Positions 45,456 to 55,248 of a stretch of 64,000 nucleotides of DNA are shown here, piece by piece; position 1 is the first letter of the stretch, and each line of letters begins with the position of its first letter. The DNA lies in contig NZ_JAKEDS010000001.1 of assembly GCF_021462415.1 (NCBI RefSeq), forward strand, positions 2,080,273 to 2,144,272, in the 5' to 3' direction. The DNA is from Rhodohalobacter sp. 614A (GTDB taxonomy: Bacteria > Bacteroidota > Rhodothermia > Balneolales > Balneolaceae). The notes beneath the pieces were generated by a model. That model was not told the origin of the DNA and made no database searches. It saw nothing but the letters and a program-made list of their open reading frames with translations. Made by a program: the position numbers and the translations under genes.

Positions 45456-46330
45456 CTGATATTCAACTTTGGACAGCGCTTATTACTCCCATGTATGAGG
45501 ACGGGAGTATTCACTTTGAAGATCTCGAACGGCTCTTAAACCGCCAGGAAGATGCGGGAAACGGTATTCTTATTCTTGGAAGTACGGGAGAAGGTCTGGC
45601 TCTTTCTGATGATGAGAAAAAACAGGTTGTAGATTTTGTTTCGGAACGCGAAAATTTGTCTCCAATTATGGTTGGTGTTGGTGGATTTAACCTTCAGCAT
45701 CAGACCGAATGGATCCAATACTGCAACCAGAAAAATATTGATTGTTTTTTGTTGGTGAACCCGTTGTATTCAAAACCGGGTTTAAAAGGGCAAATTGAAT
45801 GGTTCCGGTCATTATTGGATGCATCTGAAAAACCATCCATGATTTATAACATCCCGTCACGAACGGGAGTGAAGTTATTTCCACAGGTTTTGAAGGAGCT
45901 TGAACATCACAAAAATTTATGGGCTGTAAAAGAGGCGAGCGGAAGTATTGAAGAGTTCCAGCAGTTCAGGAAAACAGTGCCTTCGATTCCATTGTTTAGC
46001 GGCGATGATGGATTAATGCCGTTCTTTTCAACGGCTGGTGGCAGCGGATTGGTATCTGTGGCTTCCAACGTTTGGCCGAAAGAAACAAGGCTCTATGTTG
46101 AAAAATGTCTGAAAGGAGATGTAGTTTCGCTGTTTCCAATTTGGACGGATGCCGTTAAAGCACTCTTCTCTGCTTCAAACCCGATTCCCTTAAAGGTTTT
46201 AATGAAAGAAAAAGGATTGATAGATACATCCGTTCTTCGATTGCCTTTGACGGATAAAGAACTTTCGGATACGGAACATTTACACGCTTCTGATGGAGCG
46301 ATTGCAAATTGGTATGAATTGAATACATAG
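45452..46330 (+). CDS. dapA: 4-hydroxy-tetrahydrodipicolinate synthase
   Basis: The 292-aa TIM-barrel protein has ALITPMYEDGSIHFEDL, GSTGEGLALSDDEK (usually GTTGE), the catalytic Tyr in YNIPSRTGVKL and the Schiff-base Lys in WAVKEASGS. It condenses pyruvate with aspartate semialdehyde. It is joined to dapB by an ATGA overlap. A 188-base gap separates it from dapD, so dapD may have its own promoter. Confidence 0.95.
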   Translation: MTDIQLWTALITPMYEDGSIHFEDLERLLNRQEDAGNGILILGSTGEGLALSDDEKKQVVDFVSERENLSPIMVGVGGFNLQHQTEWIQYCNQKNIDCFLLVNPLYSKPGLKGQIEWFRSLLDASEKPSMIYNIPSRTGVKLFPQVLKELEHHKNLWAVKEASGSIEEFQQFRKTVPSIPLFSGDDGLMPFFSTAGGSGLVSVASNVWPKETRLYVEKCLKGDVVSLFPIWTDAVKALFSASNPIPLKVLMKEKGLIDTSVLRLPLTDKELSDTEHLHASDGAIANWYELNT

Positions 46331-46518
46331 AATCAATTCATAAAGCCTTGTGCGATTCCAATAATCCGCCATATTGAATGAAAATTCGAGTGTGCGTTTC
46401 CTGAGTTTTTTGACTTCCTTACGATTTGGGACAGACTTTTTTACAAAAGTGATCGAAACCGCGCTTAATCTGATGTTTACAAATACAATTAATCGAATAA
46501 ATTTTATAAAAAATACAA

Positions 46519-47265
46519 ATGGACTGGGAAAAAATTTTAGATCAACTTGAAGAAGGAACTGTTCGTGCAGCCACACCCGAAGGCGACGGGTGGAAAGCAA
46601 ATGTTGAAGTAAAAGAAGCCATTTTGGCTGCGTTCAAAGCCGGCAAAAACGTGAATTACGGGGGTATCTATGAAGGGTTTGTTGATAAAGGCAATCTCCC
46701 GCCCCGGATGTTCGATTCAAGTGATGGCGTACGCCTGGTACCTGGCGGATCATCTGTGAGAAGAGGAGCTTATGTGGCTAAAGGCGTAATCATGATGCCG
46801 CCGGCGTACGTAAATATCGGTGCGTATATAGATGAAGGATCCATGATTGATAGTCATGCTTTGGTGGGTTCCTGTGCTCAAATCGGGAAAAATGTGCATC
46901 TTTCCGCCGGAGTACAAATCGGAGGTGTTCTGGAACCCGTAGGTTTAAGCCCCGTTGTAGTTGAAGACGACTGTTTTATTGGAGCAGGCTCGGTGATTGT
47001 TGAAGGAATTTTAGTGAAGAAGCGGGCTGTTATTGCCCCGGGAGTTACTCTGTCAAAATCTGTTCCGGTTTACGATGCCGTAAACGAAGAAATTCTTGGA
47101 AAAGGAGCTGCGATTCCGGAAGGAGCAGTAGTGGTGCCGGGTACACGCCCCATCAATACTGATTGGGGAATTGCAACAAAATTATCCGTCTCTTGTCCAA
47201 TTATTATAAAGTACAGAGACAAAGACAGCGACGCTTCTTTAGTGCTTGAAGATGCCCTCAGATAA
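46519..47265 (+). CDS. dapD: Tetrahydrodipicolinate N-succinyltransferase
   Basis: The 248-aa left-handed beta-helix acyltransferase has the DapD pattern [60 protein letters not shown] and [14 protein letters not shown]. The NVHLSxGVxIGGVLEP run is typical of succinyl- rather than acetyl-type enzymes. It acylates tetrahydrodipicolinate, so this organism uses the succinylase branch of DAP synthesis. It is a little shorter than the E. coli enzyme, at the N-terminus. The ssb gene starts 74 bases downstream. Confidence 0.92.
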   Translation: MDWEKILDQLEEGTVRAATPEGDGWKANVEVKEAILAAFKAGKNVNYGGIYEGFVDKGNLPPRMFDSSDGVRLVPGGSSVRRGAYVAKGVIMMPPAYVNIGAYIDEGSMIDSHALVGSCAQIGKNVHLSAGVQIGGVLEPVGLSPVVVEDDCFIGAGSVIVEGILVKKRAVIAPGVTLSKSVPVYDAVNEEILGKGAAIPEGAVVVPGTRPINTDWGIATKLSVSCPIIIKYRDKDSDASLVLEDALR

Positions 47266-47339
47266 AAAAATCTGTAAGGGATTGTAAAATTTCAGTTCTT
47301 ACAAGTAGAACAATAACGAAAAATGTAAATACAATTATT

Positions 47340-47783
47340 ATGAGTTCATTAAACAAAGCGATGATAATAGGCAGGCTTGGAGCTGATCCGGAAGTCCGTT
47401 ATACGCAGTCTAATACGGCTGTTGCTACGTTAAGTGTTGCCACAACCGAGCGATATAAAGACCGAAATGGTGAACTGCAGGAGAGTACTGAGTGGCACAG
47501 AATTGTGGCATGGGGACGTCTCGCAGAAATTTGCCAGGAATATCTTAAAAAAGGATCGTTAGCTTATTTCGAAGGCCCAATTCAAACACGTCAGTGGGAA
47601 GATAAAGATGGTCAGAAGAAGTATACAACTGAGATCAAAGCATTGACCATGCAGATGCTGGACAGCCGCAGTGATTCAATGAGTGGAGGAGGAGCCCCGT
47701 CCTCCAAACCGGGTAAAAGTGCCGCTACATCGGTAGAGATTGATGACTCATTCGATGACATGGATGACGATCTCCCATTTTAA
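47340..47783 (+). CDS. ssb: Single-stranded DNA-binding protein
   Basis: The 147-aa protein has an N-terminal OB fold ([59 protein letters not shown]), a short Gly/Ser/Pro linker and the acidic tip DDDLPF that recruits partner proteins. It is a normal homotetrameric SSB. It is followed by a terminator and then by the gldE-like gene, a neighbourhood common in Bacteroidota. Confidence 0.96.
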   Translation: MSSLNKAMIIGRLGADPEVRYTQSNTAVATLSVATTERYKDRNGELQESTEWHRIVAWGRLAEICQEYLKKGSLAYFEGPIQTRQWEDKDGQKKYTTEIKALTMQMLDSRSDSMSGGGAPSSKPGKSAATSVEIDDSFDDMDDDLPF

Positions 47784-47805
47784 AAAAGAAGTTTCGTACA
47801 TTTAG

Positions 47806-47838
47806 AGGTGGCGGTGGCTTTCATCGTCACCTTTTTTT
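47806..47838 (+). terminator. Terminator after ssb
   Basis: AGGTGGCG (47806-47813) pairs with CGTCACCT (47825-47832), an 8-bp stem with one G-U pair and an 11-base loop, and runs into TTTTTTT. It separates ssb from the gldE-like gene starting at 47884. Confidence 0.75.
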
Positions 47839-47883
47839 ATTCATATTTAGTCAGGTTTTACCTATCAACCAACAAAGTCATTA

Positions 47884-49278
47884 TTGGAATCTTTAGACGA
47901 ACCTCCGAGTCATAATTTCAGATTTATTCTTGTGCTCACCGCATTTTTTTTGATGGCAGCTGATCAAGTCGGGTCTCTTCAGATCGGTGAAATATCTCTT
48001 GAGGTAGGAGTGATGATTGTTGGCCTCATCCTCAGTGCACTCTATTCAGGATCAGAAGTAGCCTTCTTTTCTCTCGTTAATCAAATGGAGAAATTGAAGG
48101 ATACGGGTTCCCATGCCCGGAAGGATGCCAGAATCCTTACAATGTTAAACAAGCCCCGCCGATTACTGGCTACTATTTTGATCGGAAATACGTTTGCCAA
48201 TATTGTGAGTTCCGTCCTTGCAGCGGTTCTTGCAGGAAAGATTGCCGTGTATTATGATCTCTCGACGGTTGTGATTTACACTATCCAGATTTTTGTGCTC
48301 ACATTCATGATTTTGATTCTGAGTGAAATCACTCCTAAAATCATTGCAATTAATAATCCATTGCGGGTCTCCCGGATTATGAGTGGATTCGTTTACTTTA
48401 ATTTTATCTTGTTTACGCCGGTCTCCAAGTTAATTGCAAACAGTACGTTAAGCCTCGAAAAAAATCTTCCGAAACCGGATAACCGAATGACCGCCCAGGA
48501 TTTGAAAACCATGGCAGAAATGGGAGAGAAAGAAGGATCCATCAGGGGTGATGAGCGTGAGATTATCGAGAACGTCATTGAGTTTGGAAATACAACCGTT
48601 CGTGAAATTATGACGTCTCGTGTAAATATTGTTGCGGTAAACGTTCATGCCACGCTTTCGGAAGTAATATCTGTGATCAAAGATAAAGGATTATCCCGAA
48701 TGCCCCTGTATGAAAATGATCTGGATACAATTTTGGGCGTCATTTATTCCAAAGATGTTCTTCCTTATATCAATACGAATTTGGTGAAGAGCGGAATCAA
48801 TTGGAAAACCATTGCGAGAAAGGCTCTTTTTATTCCGGCCACAAAAAAACTGGATGACCTTCTCCGTGATTTTCAGCATGAAAAAACACACATTGCCATT
48901 GTGGTGGATGAATATGGCGGAACCGAGGGGATTGTAACACTGGACGATATTCTCGAAGAAATTGTGGGAGATATCGGAGATGAATATGATGAGGAAGAGG
49001 AGAAACTCTACACCAAGTTCAAAAATGGAATTTACATTTTTGATGCAAAAATAGACCTCGATGATCTTGACGAGATTCTCGGAACTACGATTTCTTCAGC
49101 GGGTGATGAGTTTGAAACCCTGGGTGGGCTCGTATACCATTTAACTGAGCGAATTCCCAATGTGGGCGAACGTGTTAATTACAAGAATCTTGAGCTTACG
49201 GTTCACTCGGTGAAAAATAATCGTGTAAGAAAACTGAGAGTGAAACCACCTGCATCTGTTACAAATCCGGAAAATTAA
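47884..49278 (+). CDS. gldE: GldE-like CNNM/CBS/CorC transporter-family protein
   Basis: The 464-aa protein has an N-terminal CNNM domain with four helices (VGLILSALYSGSEVAFFSLV motif), a CBS pair (IMTSRVNIVAV; IVVDEYGGTEGIVTLDDILEE split over two repeats) and a C-terminal CorC_HlyC domain (about 380-455). The TTG at 47884 is preferred because the LDEPPS N-terminus resembles GldE proteins; no good SD is seen. In Flavobacterium gldE also lies beside ssb. Whether it acts in gliding, as a Mg2+ transporter or otherwise here is unknown; no other gld gene is in the window. Confidence 0.85.
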   Translation: MESLDEPPSHNFRFILVLTAFFLMAADQVGSLQIGEISLEVGVMIVGLILSALYSGSEVAFFSLVNQMEKLKDTGSHARKDARILTMLNKPRRLLATILIGNTFANIVSSVLAAVLAGKIAVYYDLSTVVIYTIQIFVLTFMILILSEITPKIIAINNPLRVSRIMSGFVYFNFILFTPVSKLIANSTLSLEKNLPKPDNRMTAQDLKTMAEMGEKEGSIRGDEREIIENVIEFGNTTVREIMTSRVNIVAVNVHATLSEVISVIKDKGLSRMPLYENDLDTILGVIYSKDVLPYINTNLVKSGINWKTIARKALFIPATKKLDDLLRDFQHEKTHIAIVVDEYGGTEGIVTLDDILEEIVGDIGDEYDEEEEKLYTKFKNGIYIFDAKIDLDDLDEILGTTISSAGDEFETLGGLVYHLTERIPNVGERVNYKNLELTVHSVKNNRVRKLRVKPPASVTNPEN

Positions 49279-49296
49279 ACGACGTAATTCTTATTT

Positions 49297-50337
49297 GTGA
49301 TTAAGAAAAATAGTCTCAAAATCTGTTCTGACGTAGATCTCTCTTCTTATAACACACTCGGGGTTTCTGCTGTAGCATCTGTTTTTGTAGAGATCACTTC
49401 GCGGGATGACCTTTTAGTTTTAGCTGACCAGGATTTTTTTAAACATCATCAACCGTTTATTCTAGGAGGCGGCAGTAATGTTCTCTTTCTTGATGATCCT
49501 TCCAAAGCCATCATCAAGATGTCTGTTAAGGGAAAAGATATTGTGGATGAGGATGCTCAATATGTGAAAGCTCAGATTGGTGCAGGCGAAAACTGGCACG
49601 AATTTGTATCCTGGGTTGTGGAGAATAACTTTGGAGGTGTTGAGAATCTTGCCTTAATTCCGGGCACTGTTGGGGCGGCGCCCATCCAGAATATTGGTGC
49701 TTATGGAGTAGAATTAGAACAAGTGTTTGATTCCCTGGAACTCTTTGATATGCAGACGGGTACGTTCAAAACCTTTTATAAGAAAGATTGTGATTTCGGG
49801 TATCGCGACAGCATTTTTAAGAATGAGCTGAGAGGACAAGTAATTGTAACGAATGTTACACTCAGGCTCTCAAAATTGAATCATATAATTCATGATAGTT
49901 ATGGTTCACTTCAATCTTATCTTCAGGAGAAAAGTATTCAAAATCCGGGGATAAAAGACGTTTACCAAGCGGTTATTGATATTCGAAGATCAAAACTTCC
50001 CGATCCAAAGGATATTGGAAATGCCGGAAGCTTTTTCAAAAATCCTGTTGTAAGCAAAGAAATATTTGAGGATTTACAATCTCGATTTGAAGACATGCCT
50101 TTCTATGAAGTAAGTGAAAATGAGATAAAAATCCCGGCCGGGTGGTTGATTGAAAAAACGGGGTGGAGAGGTAAACAAATCGGCCATGTTGGAACCTATC
50201 AAAATCAGGCGCTTGTGATTGTAAATCATGGGAATGCAAGCGGATCTGATATCTTTCATTTTTCAAAACAGGTTCAAAAATCTGTGAAAGAAACTTTTGG
50301 AATTGAACTGGTACCTGAAGTGAATATCGTGGAGTAA
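49297..50337 (+). CDS. murB: UDP-N-acetylmuramate dehydrogenase (MurB)
   Basis: The 346-aa protein begins at a GTG. It has the FAD-binding motifs LGGGSNVLFLDD and NLALIPGTVGAAPIQNIGAYG, the catalytic Ser in GNAGSFFKNP and C-terminal GWRGKQIGHVG, with the type I MurB C-terminal extension. It reduces UDP-GlcNAc-enolpyruvate to UDP-MurNAc for peptidoglycan synthesis. It is 18 bases after gldE and 2 bases before the DUF2779 gene, so the three are probably co-transcribed. Confidence 0.95.
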   Translation: MIKKNSLKICSDVDLSSYNTLGVSAVASVFVEITSRDDLLVLADQDFFKHHQPFILGGGSNVLFLDDPSKAIIKMSVKGKDIVDEDAQYVKAQIGAGENWHEFVSWVVENNFGGVENLALIPGTVGAAPIQNIGAYGVELEQVFDSLELFDMQTGTFKTFYKKDCDFGYRDSIFKNELRGQVIVTNVTLRLSKLNHIIHDSYGSLQSYLQEKSIQNPGIKDVYQAVIDIRRSKLPDPKDIGNAGSFFKNPVVSKEIFEDLQSRFEDMPFYEVSENEIKIPAGWLIEKTGWRGKQIGHVGTYQNQALVIVNHGNASGSDIFHFSKQVQKSVKETFGIELVPEVNIVE

Positions 50338-50339
50338 CT

Positions 50340-52220
50340 ATGGCCGGGAAAGATACCATTTTAATAAATGACGATCTTTTTCAACAGACGATATCCTGTC
50401 CCCTCAAATTTACTCATATCACGAAGAGCCAGAAAGCGAGAAGACAGTCCGGCATGTTGTTTCGACAGCGAAACAAATTGCATATTCGCGATGCGATTGC
50501 TCATCAGTTTGAGAATTGCAGGTATACTTCCAGCCCGACTCAACAGGCACATGAAGAAACAGCAAATTGGTTAAAGCAGGATTCCGTAGCTATTTGCGGC
50601 GCAGTTGTTAACAAGGGAAATCTCCTGACAAGAATTCCAATTTTAATCAAAGAGAATAATCACCTTACAATTATCCAGGTTCACGGGAAACTTCGGAAAC
50701 GATCTGAAGGCGATGAAATTTCTCCAACGATAAATAAGCGAAGCATTCTGCGCTATTTATTGAAAGCGGCATATCGTATGGAAGTTCTCAAGAGAGTTTT
50801 TCCTGAAAGTGATGTAAAAGTTGACTTTTACTTTCCAAACAAACACTTCAAATCATCGTTGGATCATCTTCATTTATTTTTAAGCGAGGAATTTGAAAAC
50901 GATGACGATATCCGGTACGAATTCAAAGAATTGTTTTCGAAAGTGAAAGCAACGGATGCAGTTGTAAAAATAAATGAGAAGATACCTGAATCTATTGCTC
51001 ACCAAAGCTTTGCCGATTTGAGTGTTGCAAAAGCTATTGAGCAAATGATGAATTTAAATCAGGATCAGTCTGAAAAGACTGAGATCAATAGACATACGGG
51101 GTGTAAGTATTGTGAATTCCGGTTGCCGGAGATGGAAAAAAAGGATGGCTGTTGGAACAAGTTTTTCTTCACAAAAGAGCTCCATCATCCGGAAAAACAT
51201 GTGTTTGAATTGATTGGACACGGCAATAGCAGCGAAACGGATCATGGCACTTTTTACCAGGAAGAGGCAGAACTTTCCAGAGGATTCACGTCTTTTGAAG
51301 ACACTCAAAAATATGGCGGATCAAACATTACCATTCTGCAGCGGCGAAATCTCCAAATTTTACAGGCCAGGGATGAATCCGTGCCCTCACTTTGGATGAA
51401 GCCGGGAGTTAAATCCCTGGAAAAATTGGAGTATCCGTTACATTTTCTGGATTTTGAAGCGGCAACCTACGCCATCCCGCTGAGGGGCGAAAATCGTCCA
51501 TATACCCCAATCTTCTTCCAGTTTTCCTGTCACACATTAAAAGAAAATGGTACGCTTGTTCACACCGAATGGCTCGATCAGCAGGAGGAGGAAACTTATC
51601 CTCATGTGGAGTTTGTAAATCAACTCGGAAAAATTCCTGACATTTTTGAGGGAACAATTATGCAGTATTCGCCCTTTGAAAAACAGGGAGTTAACCGATT
51701 GATTGGTGATTTAAAAAGAGAACCGAATCAATTTCAAACTCAAATTGAAATTCTTGAAAAAATCAGGAAATCTGAATTTCCGGGTTATGAAAATCGTTTT
51801 TTTGATATAAGCAGAATCATTAGTGATTTCTACTTCAATAAATTTTTTAATGATGGATTGGGGTTAAAACAGGTGTTGTCGAGTATTTTACTTTGGGAAA
51901 AAACATTCGGTAACATGGATTTACCCCAAATAAGAATTGATGATAGTGTGATCGATATGAAGGCTTCGTTCAGCAACGGAGGAATTCCTGATCCATATAA
52001 ACAAATACAGAATTCTGATTTTTTAATTGCTGATGGAGCCGCTGCAATGAATGCCTGGCTCTCTTTCAAAAACGGTTTATTGAGCGGGGAGGAAGAACTT
52101 CAAATCCCTAAAATGTTGAGAAAGTATTGTTCCCTGGATTCGTTTGCATTGTATGTGATTTATCGTCACATCAGGAAATTTACGGATTCAATTGAGAACG
52201 AAGATTTGATACTATTTTGA
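50340..52220 (+). CDS. DUF2779 protein: decayed Cas4/AddB-like domain plus predicted DEDDy exonuclease domain
   Basis: The N-terminal half of this 626-aa protein has four cysteines placed as in Cas4/AddB iron-sulfur nucleases: Cys20, then Cys255, Cys258 and Cys271 (CKYCEF, GCW). The PD-(D/E)xK region reads TRIPILI and IIQVHGK where family members usually have a metal-binding Asp and ExK, so it looks catalytically dead. The C-terminal half is DUF2779 with Asp371/Glu373 (FLDFEA), an FFDISRII segment and Tyr596-xxx-Asp600 (YCSLD), as in DEDDy 3'-5' exonucleases. It probably acts on DNA or RNA. It follows murB by 2 bases. Confidence 0.82.
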   Translation: MAGKDTILINDDLFQQTISCPLKFTHITKSQKARRQSGMLFRQRNKLHIRDAIAHQFENCRYTSSPTQQAHEETANWLKQDSVAICGAVVNKGNLLTRIPILIKENNHLTIIQVHGKLRKRSEGDEISPTINKRSILRYLLKAAYRMEVLKRVFPESDVKVDFYFPNKHFKSSLDHLHLFLSEEFENDDDIRYEFKELFSKVKATDAVVKINEKIPESIAHQSFADLSVAKAIEQMMNLNQDQSEKTEINRHTGCKYCEFRLPEMEKKDGCWNKFFFTKELHHPEKHVFELIGHGNSSETDHGTFYQEEAELSRGFTSFEDTQKYGGSNITILQRRNLQILQARDESVPSLWMKPGVKSLEKLEYPLHFLDFEAATYAIPLRGENRPYTPIFFQFSCHTLKENGTLVHTEWLDQQEEETYPHVEFVNQLGKIPDIFEGTIMQYSPFEKQGVNRLIGDLKREPNQFQTQIEILEKIRKSEFPGYENRFFDISRIISDFYFNKFFNDGLGLKQVLSSILLWEKTFGNMDLPQIRIDDSVIDMKASFSNGGIPDPYKQIQNSDFLIADGAAAMNAWLSFKNGLLSGEEELQIPKMLRKYCSLDSFALYVIYRHIRKFTDSIENEDLILF

Positions 52221-52284
52221 TTAAAATGGTTAGGAAAACCTGTATGATTAATTTTGAATTTAATGACAACATAAATTGGTGAAT

Positions 52285-53775
52285 ATGCGACGATTGCAAT
52301 CTTATTTATTAATTTTTATTTCCCTGTTTGTTTTTTCCAGTGCATGTACCGTTCAGCGAAGTCCGGTTACCGGAAAGAAACGTGCGTACGGATACTCATG
52401 GGAAGAGGAGAAACAAATTGGTGCCGACGCTGATAAACAAATTCAGCAGCAATATGGTATTTATGATGACGAAGGCCTCCGAAATTACGTAGATGATGTA
52501 GCTCAGGATGTACTTGCGAACAGTGATATGCGCGGAGATGATGTTGATGAGATGTACCGCACCACTGAATTTACGTTTCGTGTACTTGACAGCCCCGTAG
52601 TGAATGCTTTTGCACTTCCCGGCGGATATGTATATGTGACCCGAGGTTTACTTGCAAATCTTAGAAATGAAGCTCAATTGGCTGTGGTTCTGGGTCACGA
52701 AATTGGTCACGTTGCAGCTCGCCATGCATCCCAACGGGCTTTTGAACAGCAAATTGGTCAGCTTGCATTAATTGGCGGAGCTGTTGCAGGACAGGAATTA
52801 TTAGGCGTTCCGGGAGAAAGTATTCTGAATTTGGGAGGTCAGGCTGCACAATTAATGTTCCTGAAATATAGCCGTGACGATGAAAGTGAATCTGATAAAT
52901 TAGGTGTTGAATACGCCGCAAAGACAAAGTATGAAGCGGCTGAAGGTGCAGACTTTTTTACGACGCTGAAAAGGCTTTCGAATCAGTCCGGGCAAAGCAT
53001 TCCAACCTGGGCATCTACTCACCCCGATCCGTCTCAGCGAGAGGAAAGAATTCCACAACTTGCAGAAGGCTGGCGCCAGCAGGGATACGAAATGAATATT
53101 GAGAACATGGATCGATTCATGGGCCAAATTGATGATATCGTTTATGGAAATAATCCTCGGCAAGGTTTTACTGAGGACGGTGTATTTTACCATCCCGATC
53201 TGGAATTTAAATTTCCCTATCCCGAAGACTGGCAATTGATCAACACTCCAACAGCAGTTCAGGTTGTGAATCCGGATCAGAATGCAATTATGATTTTTCA
53301 GATTGACGGCCAGAACAATAGCGCTCAGGCATCTGTACAGGAATTTTTGAACCAGGAAGGGGTGAATGCAGTGAATAGTTCCTCTGCTTCCAATCATGGT
53401 CTCAGCGGGTATGAAGCTGTTGCTACTGCTCAAACGCAAGAAGGCGCTGATGTGAGATTATATTTGTATAGCGTTGAATACGATGGGAATATCTACCGGT
53501 TTGTAACCTACACATTGGCCGATCAGTTCGATTCTTACGACGATATATTTATGCGAACATCCAATGGATTTGATGAGTTGAATGATTCAAGAATTCTCAA
53601 TATCCAACCGGTTCGGCTGAATGTGTTCAGAGCAAATCGAACGGGTTCACTTCAATCCTTCCTTCCATCCAATCTCCCTATGGATATTACTCCGGAGGAT
53701 GTGGCCATTGCCAATCAGGTTGAGCTTGATCAAACCATTCAGGAAGGGACATGGATTAAAATTCCTCAGCAATAG
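52285..53775 (+). CDS. M48 family metalloprotease, predicted lipoprotein
   Basis: I start at the ATG at 52285 (496 aa); an upstream in-frame TTG at 52276 is less likely. It has a lipoprotein signal (LFVFSSACTVQRSP), then an M48 peptidase domain with VVLGHEIGHVAARHAS (HExxH) and the third ligand in DESESDKLGVEYA. A middle beta region (VFYHPDLEFKFPYPEDW) follows, and then a short LysM-like end (LPSNLPMDITPEDVAIANQVE, ending in KIPQQ). It resembles BepA/YfgC-type periplasmic proteases that help outer-membrane protein quality control; the exact role is inferred. Confidence 0.9.
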   Translation: MRRLQSYLLIFISLFVFSSACTVQRSPVTGKKRAYGYSWEEEKQIGADADKQIQQQYGIYDDEGLRNYVDDVAQDVLANSDMRGDDVDEMYRTTEFTFRVLDSPVVNAFALPGGYVYVTRGLLANLRNEAQLAVVLGHEIGHVAARHASQRAFEQQIGQLALIGGAVAGQELLGVPGESILNLGGQAAQLMFLKYSRDDESESDKLGVEYAAKTKYEAAEGADFFTTLKRLSNQSGQSIPTWASTHPDPSQREERIPQLAEGWRQQGYEMNIENMDRFMGQIDDIVYGNNPRQGFTEDGVFYHPDLEFKFPYPEDWQLINTPTAVQVVNPDQNAIMIFQIDGQNNSAQASVQEFLNQEGVNAVNSSSASNHGLSGYEAVATAQTQEGADVRLYLYSVEYDGNIYRFVTYTLADQFDSYDDIFMRTSNGFDELNDSRILNIQPVRLNVFRANRTGSLQSFLPSNLPMDITPEDVAIANQVELDQTIQEGTWIKIPQQ

Positions 53776-53885
53776 AAAACGGGTAATTTTTTAAAATGAA
53801 ATGACGGATCTGCATTTGTAACCTGTCATTTATCTGTATTTCTGCTATTTTTGATGCTGGATTTTAATCGTATAAAAAGAATCAC

Positions 53886-55181
53886 ATGATAGAACGTTAT
53901 TCCCGAAAGGAAATGTCTGATATCTGGTCGGAGCAGAACCAGTTTCAGGCATGGCTTGATGTTGAACTTGCTGCTTGTTGGGCATGGAGCCAGATGGATA
54001 AAATTCCAGCTGAAGATGTCGAAAAACTTTATGAAAATGCTTCCTTCGATATAGACCGAATCAAAGAAATTGAGAAAGAAACCCGGCACGATGTGGTTGC
54101 CTTTACCCGGGCTGTTTCTGAAACACTGGGAGACGAAAAAAAATGGGTGCACTACGGCTTAACATCCACGGATGTTGTAGATACCGCAAACGGTTATCGC
54201 CTCAAACAGGCGAACGAGCTGCTCAAAGAAGGTTTGAGTCGATTTTGTAACGCACTCGCTGAAAAAGCCAAAGAGCACAAACTGACGGTAATGATGGGCA
54301 GAACTCATGGAGTTCACGCTGAACCGACAACATTTGGGCTGAAGTGCGCGCTCTGGTATGCTGAAATGCAACGAAATGTGGATCGTTTTGAACGAGCCGC
54401 TAAAGATGTGGAATTTGGAAAGCTTTCCGGCGCTGTGGGCACCTTTGCACACATTCCGCCAAAAGTGGAAAACCTGACTTGTGAACGGCTTGGCATCCAG
54501 CCCGCTTCAATTTCCACCCAGACTTTGCAGCGGGATCGCCACGCATATTATATGGCCACGCTGGCGGTAATCGGATCCACTCTCGAAAAAATTGCTGTGG
54601 AGATTCGTCATTTACAGCGAACCGAACTTCGCGAAGCGGAGGAATTTTTCAGCAAAGGACAGAAAGGCTCTTCTGCCATGCCTCATAAACGCAATCCCAT
54701 CAGTTCGGAAAATATTTCGGGATGTGCCCGGGTACTTCGCGGATATATGGTTTCATCGTACGAAAACATCCCGTTGTGGCATGAGAGAGATATTTCCCAT
54801 TCTTCTGTGGAACGAATTATTCTGCCGGATGCCACCATTCTGCTTGATTACATGCTCAACCGTTTTTCCGGAGTGATTGAAAAATTGATGGTTTATCCGG
54901 AAAACATGAAGGAAAACATGCAGAAGACTCATGGATTGGTTTTTTCTCAACGGCTTTTATTGATGTTGATTGAAAAAGGCCTTTCAAGAGAAACTGCTTA
55001 CGATACGGTTCAGCCTCTTGCCATGCAAGCGTGGGAAGAAAAACGACCATTCAGGGATCTCGTGGAATCGGATTCTACCATTCAGGAAAACCTGTCATCA
55101 GAAGAAATTGATGACGCTTTTGATGTGAGCTATCACACCAAACGGGTGGATGAAATTTTTGAGCGGGCAGGTTTGAGATAG
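53886..55181 (+). CDS. purB: Adenylosuccinate lyase
   Basis: The 431-aa protein has the fumarase/aspartase superfamily signature [20 protein letters not shown], the substrate motif [16 protein letters not shown] and [16 protein letters not shown] with the catalytic His. Length and motifs match the Bacillus/Thermotoga type of PurB. It catalyses two steps of purine synthesis (SAICAR to AICAR, and adenylosuccinate to AMP). It has no other purine genes beside it and is followed by a bidirectional terminator. Confidence 0.96.
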   Translation: MIERYSRKEMSDIWSEQNQFQAWLDVELAACWAWSQMDKIPAEDVEKLYENASFDIDRIKEIEKETRHDVVAFTRAVSETLGDEKKWVHYGLTSTDVVDTANGYRLKQANELLKEGLSRFCNALAEKAKEHKLTVMMGRTHGVHAEPTTFGLKCALWYAEMQRNVDRFERAAKDVEFGKLSGAVGTFAHIPPKVENLTCERLGIQPASISTQTLQRDRHAYYMATLAVIGSTLEKIAVEIRHLQRTELREAEEFFSKGQKGSSAMPHKRNPISSENISGCARVLRGYMVSSYENIPLWHERDISHSSVERIILPDATILLDYMLNRFSGVIEKLMVYPENMKENMQKTHGLVFSQRLLLMLIEKGLSRETAYDTVQPLAMQAWEEKRPFRDLVESDSTIQENLSSEEIDDAFDVSYHTKRVDEIFERAGLR

Positions 55182-55196
55182 ATAAATCTTGAGAAT

Positions 55197-55226
55197 ATCA
55201 TCCTGGGTCACACTCAGGATGATTTT
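55197..55226. terminator. Terminator between convergent purB and fur-family genes
   Basis: ATCATCCTG (55197-55205) pairs with CAGGATGAT (55215-55223) across 9 bases, followed on the plus side by TTTT. It lies 15 bases after purB and 22 bases beyond the end of the minus-strand Fur-family gene. Confidence 0.75.
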
Positions 55227-55248
55227 ACATGGGTTTTTACCCTAATAA

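Noticed and set aside
50340-52220. Cas4 gene of a CRISPR system
   Set aside because: No repeat-spacer array or other cas gene in the window; the DUF2779 half and lost nuclease motif set it apart from Cas4.
52900-53439. 179-codon open frame opposite the M48 protease gene
   Set aside because: Shadow frame; the protease motifs and lipoprotein signal prove the plus-strand gene.
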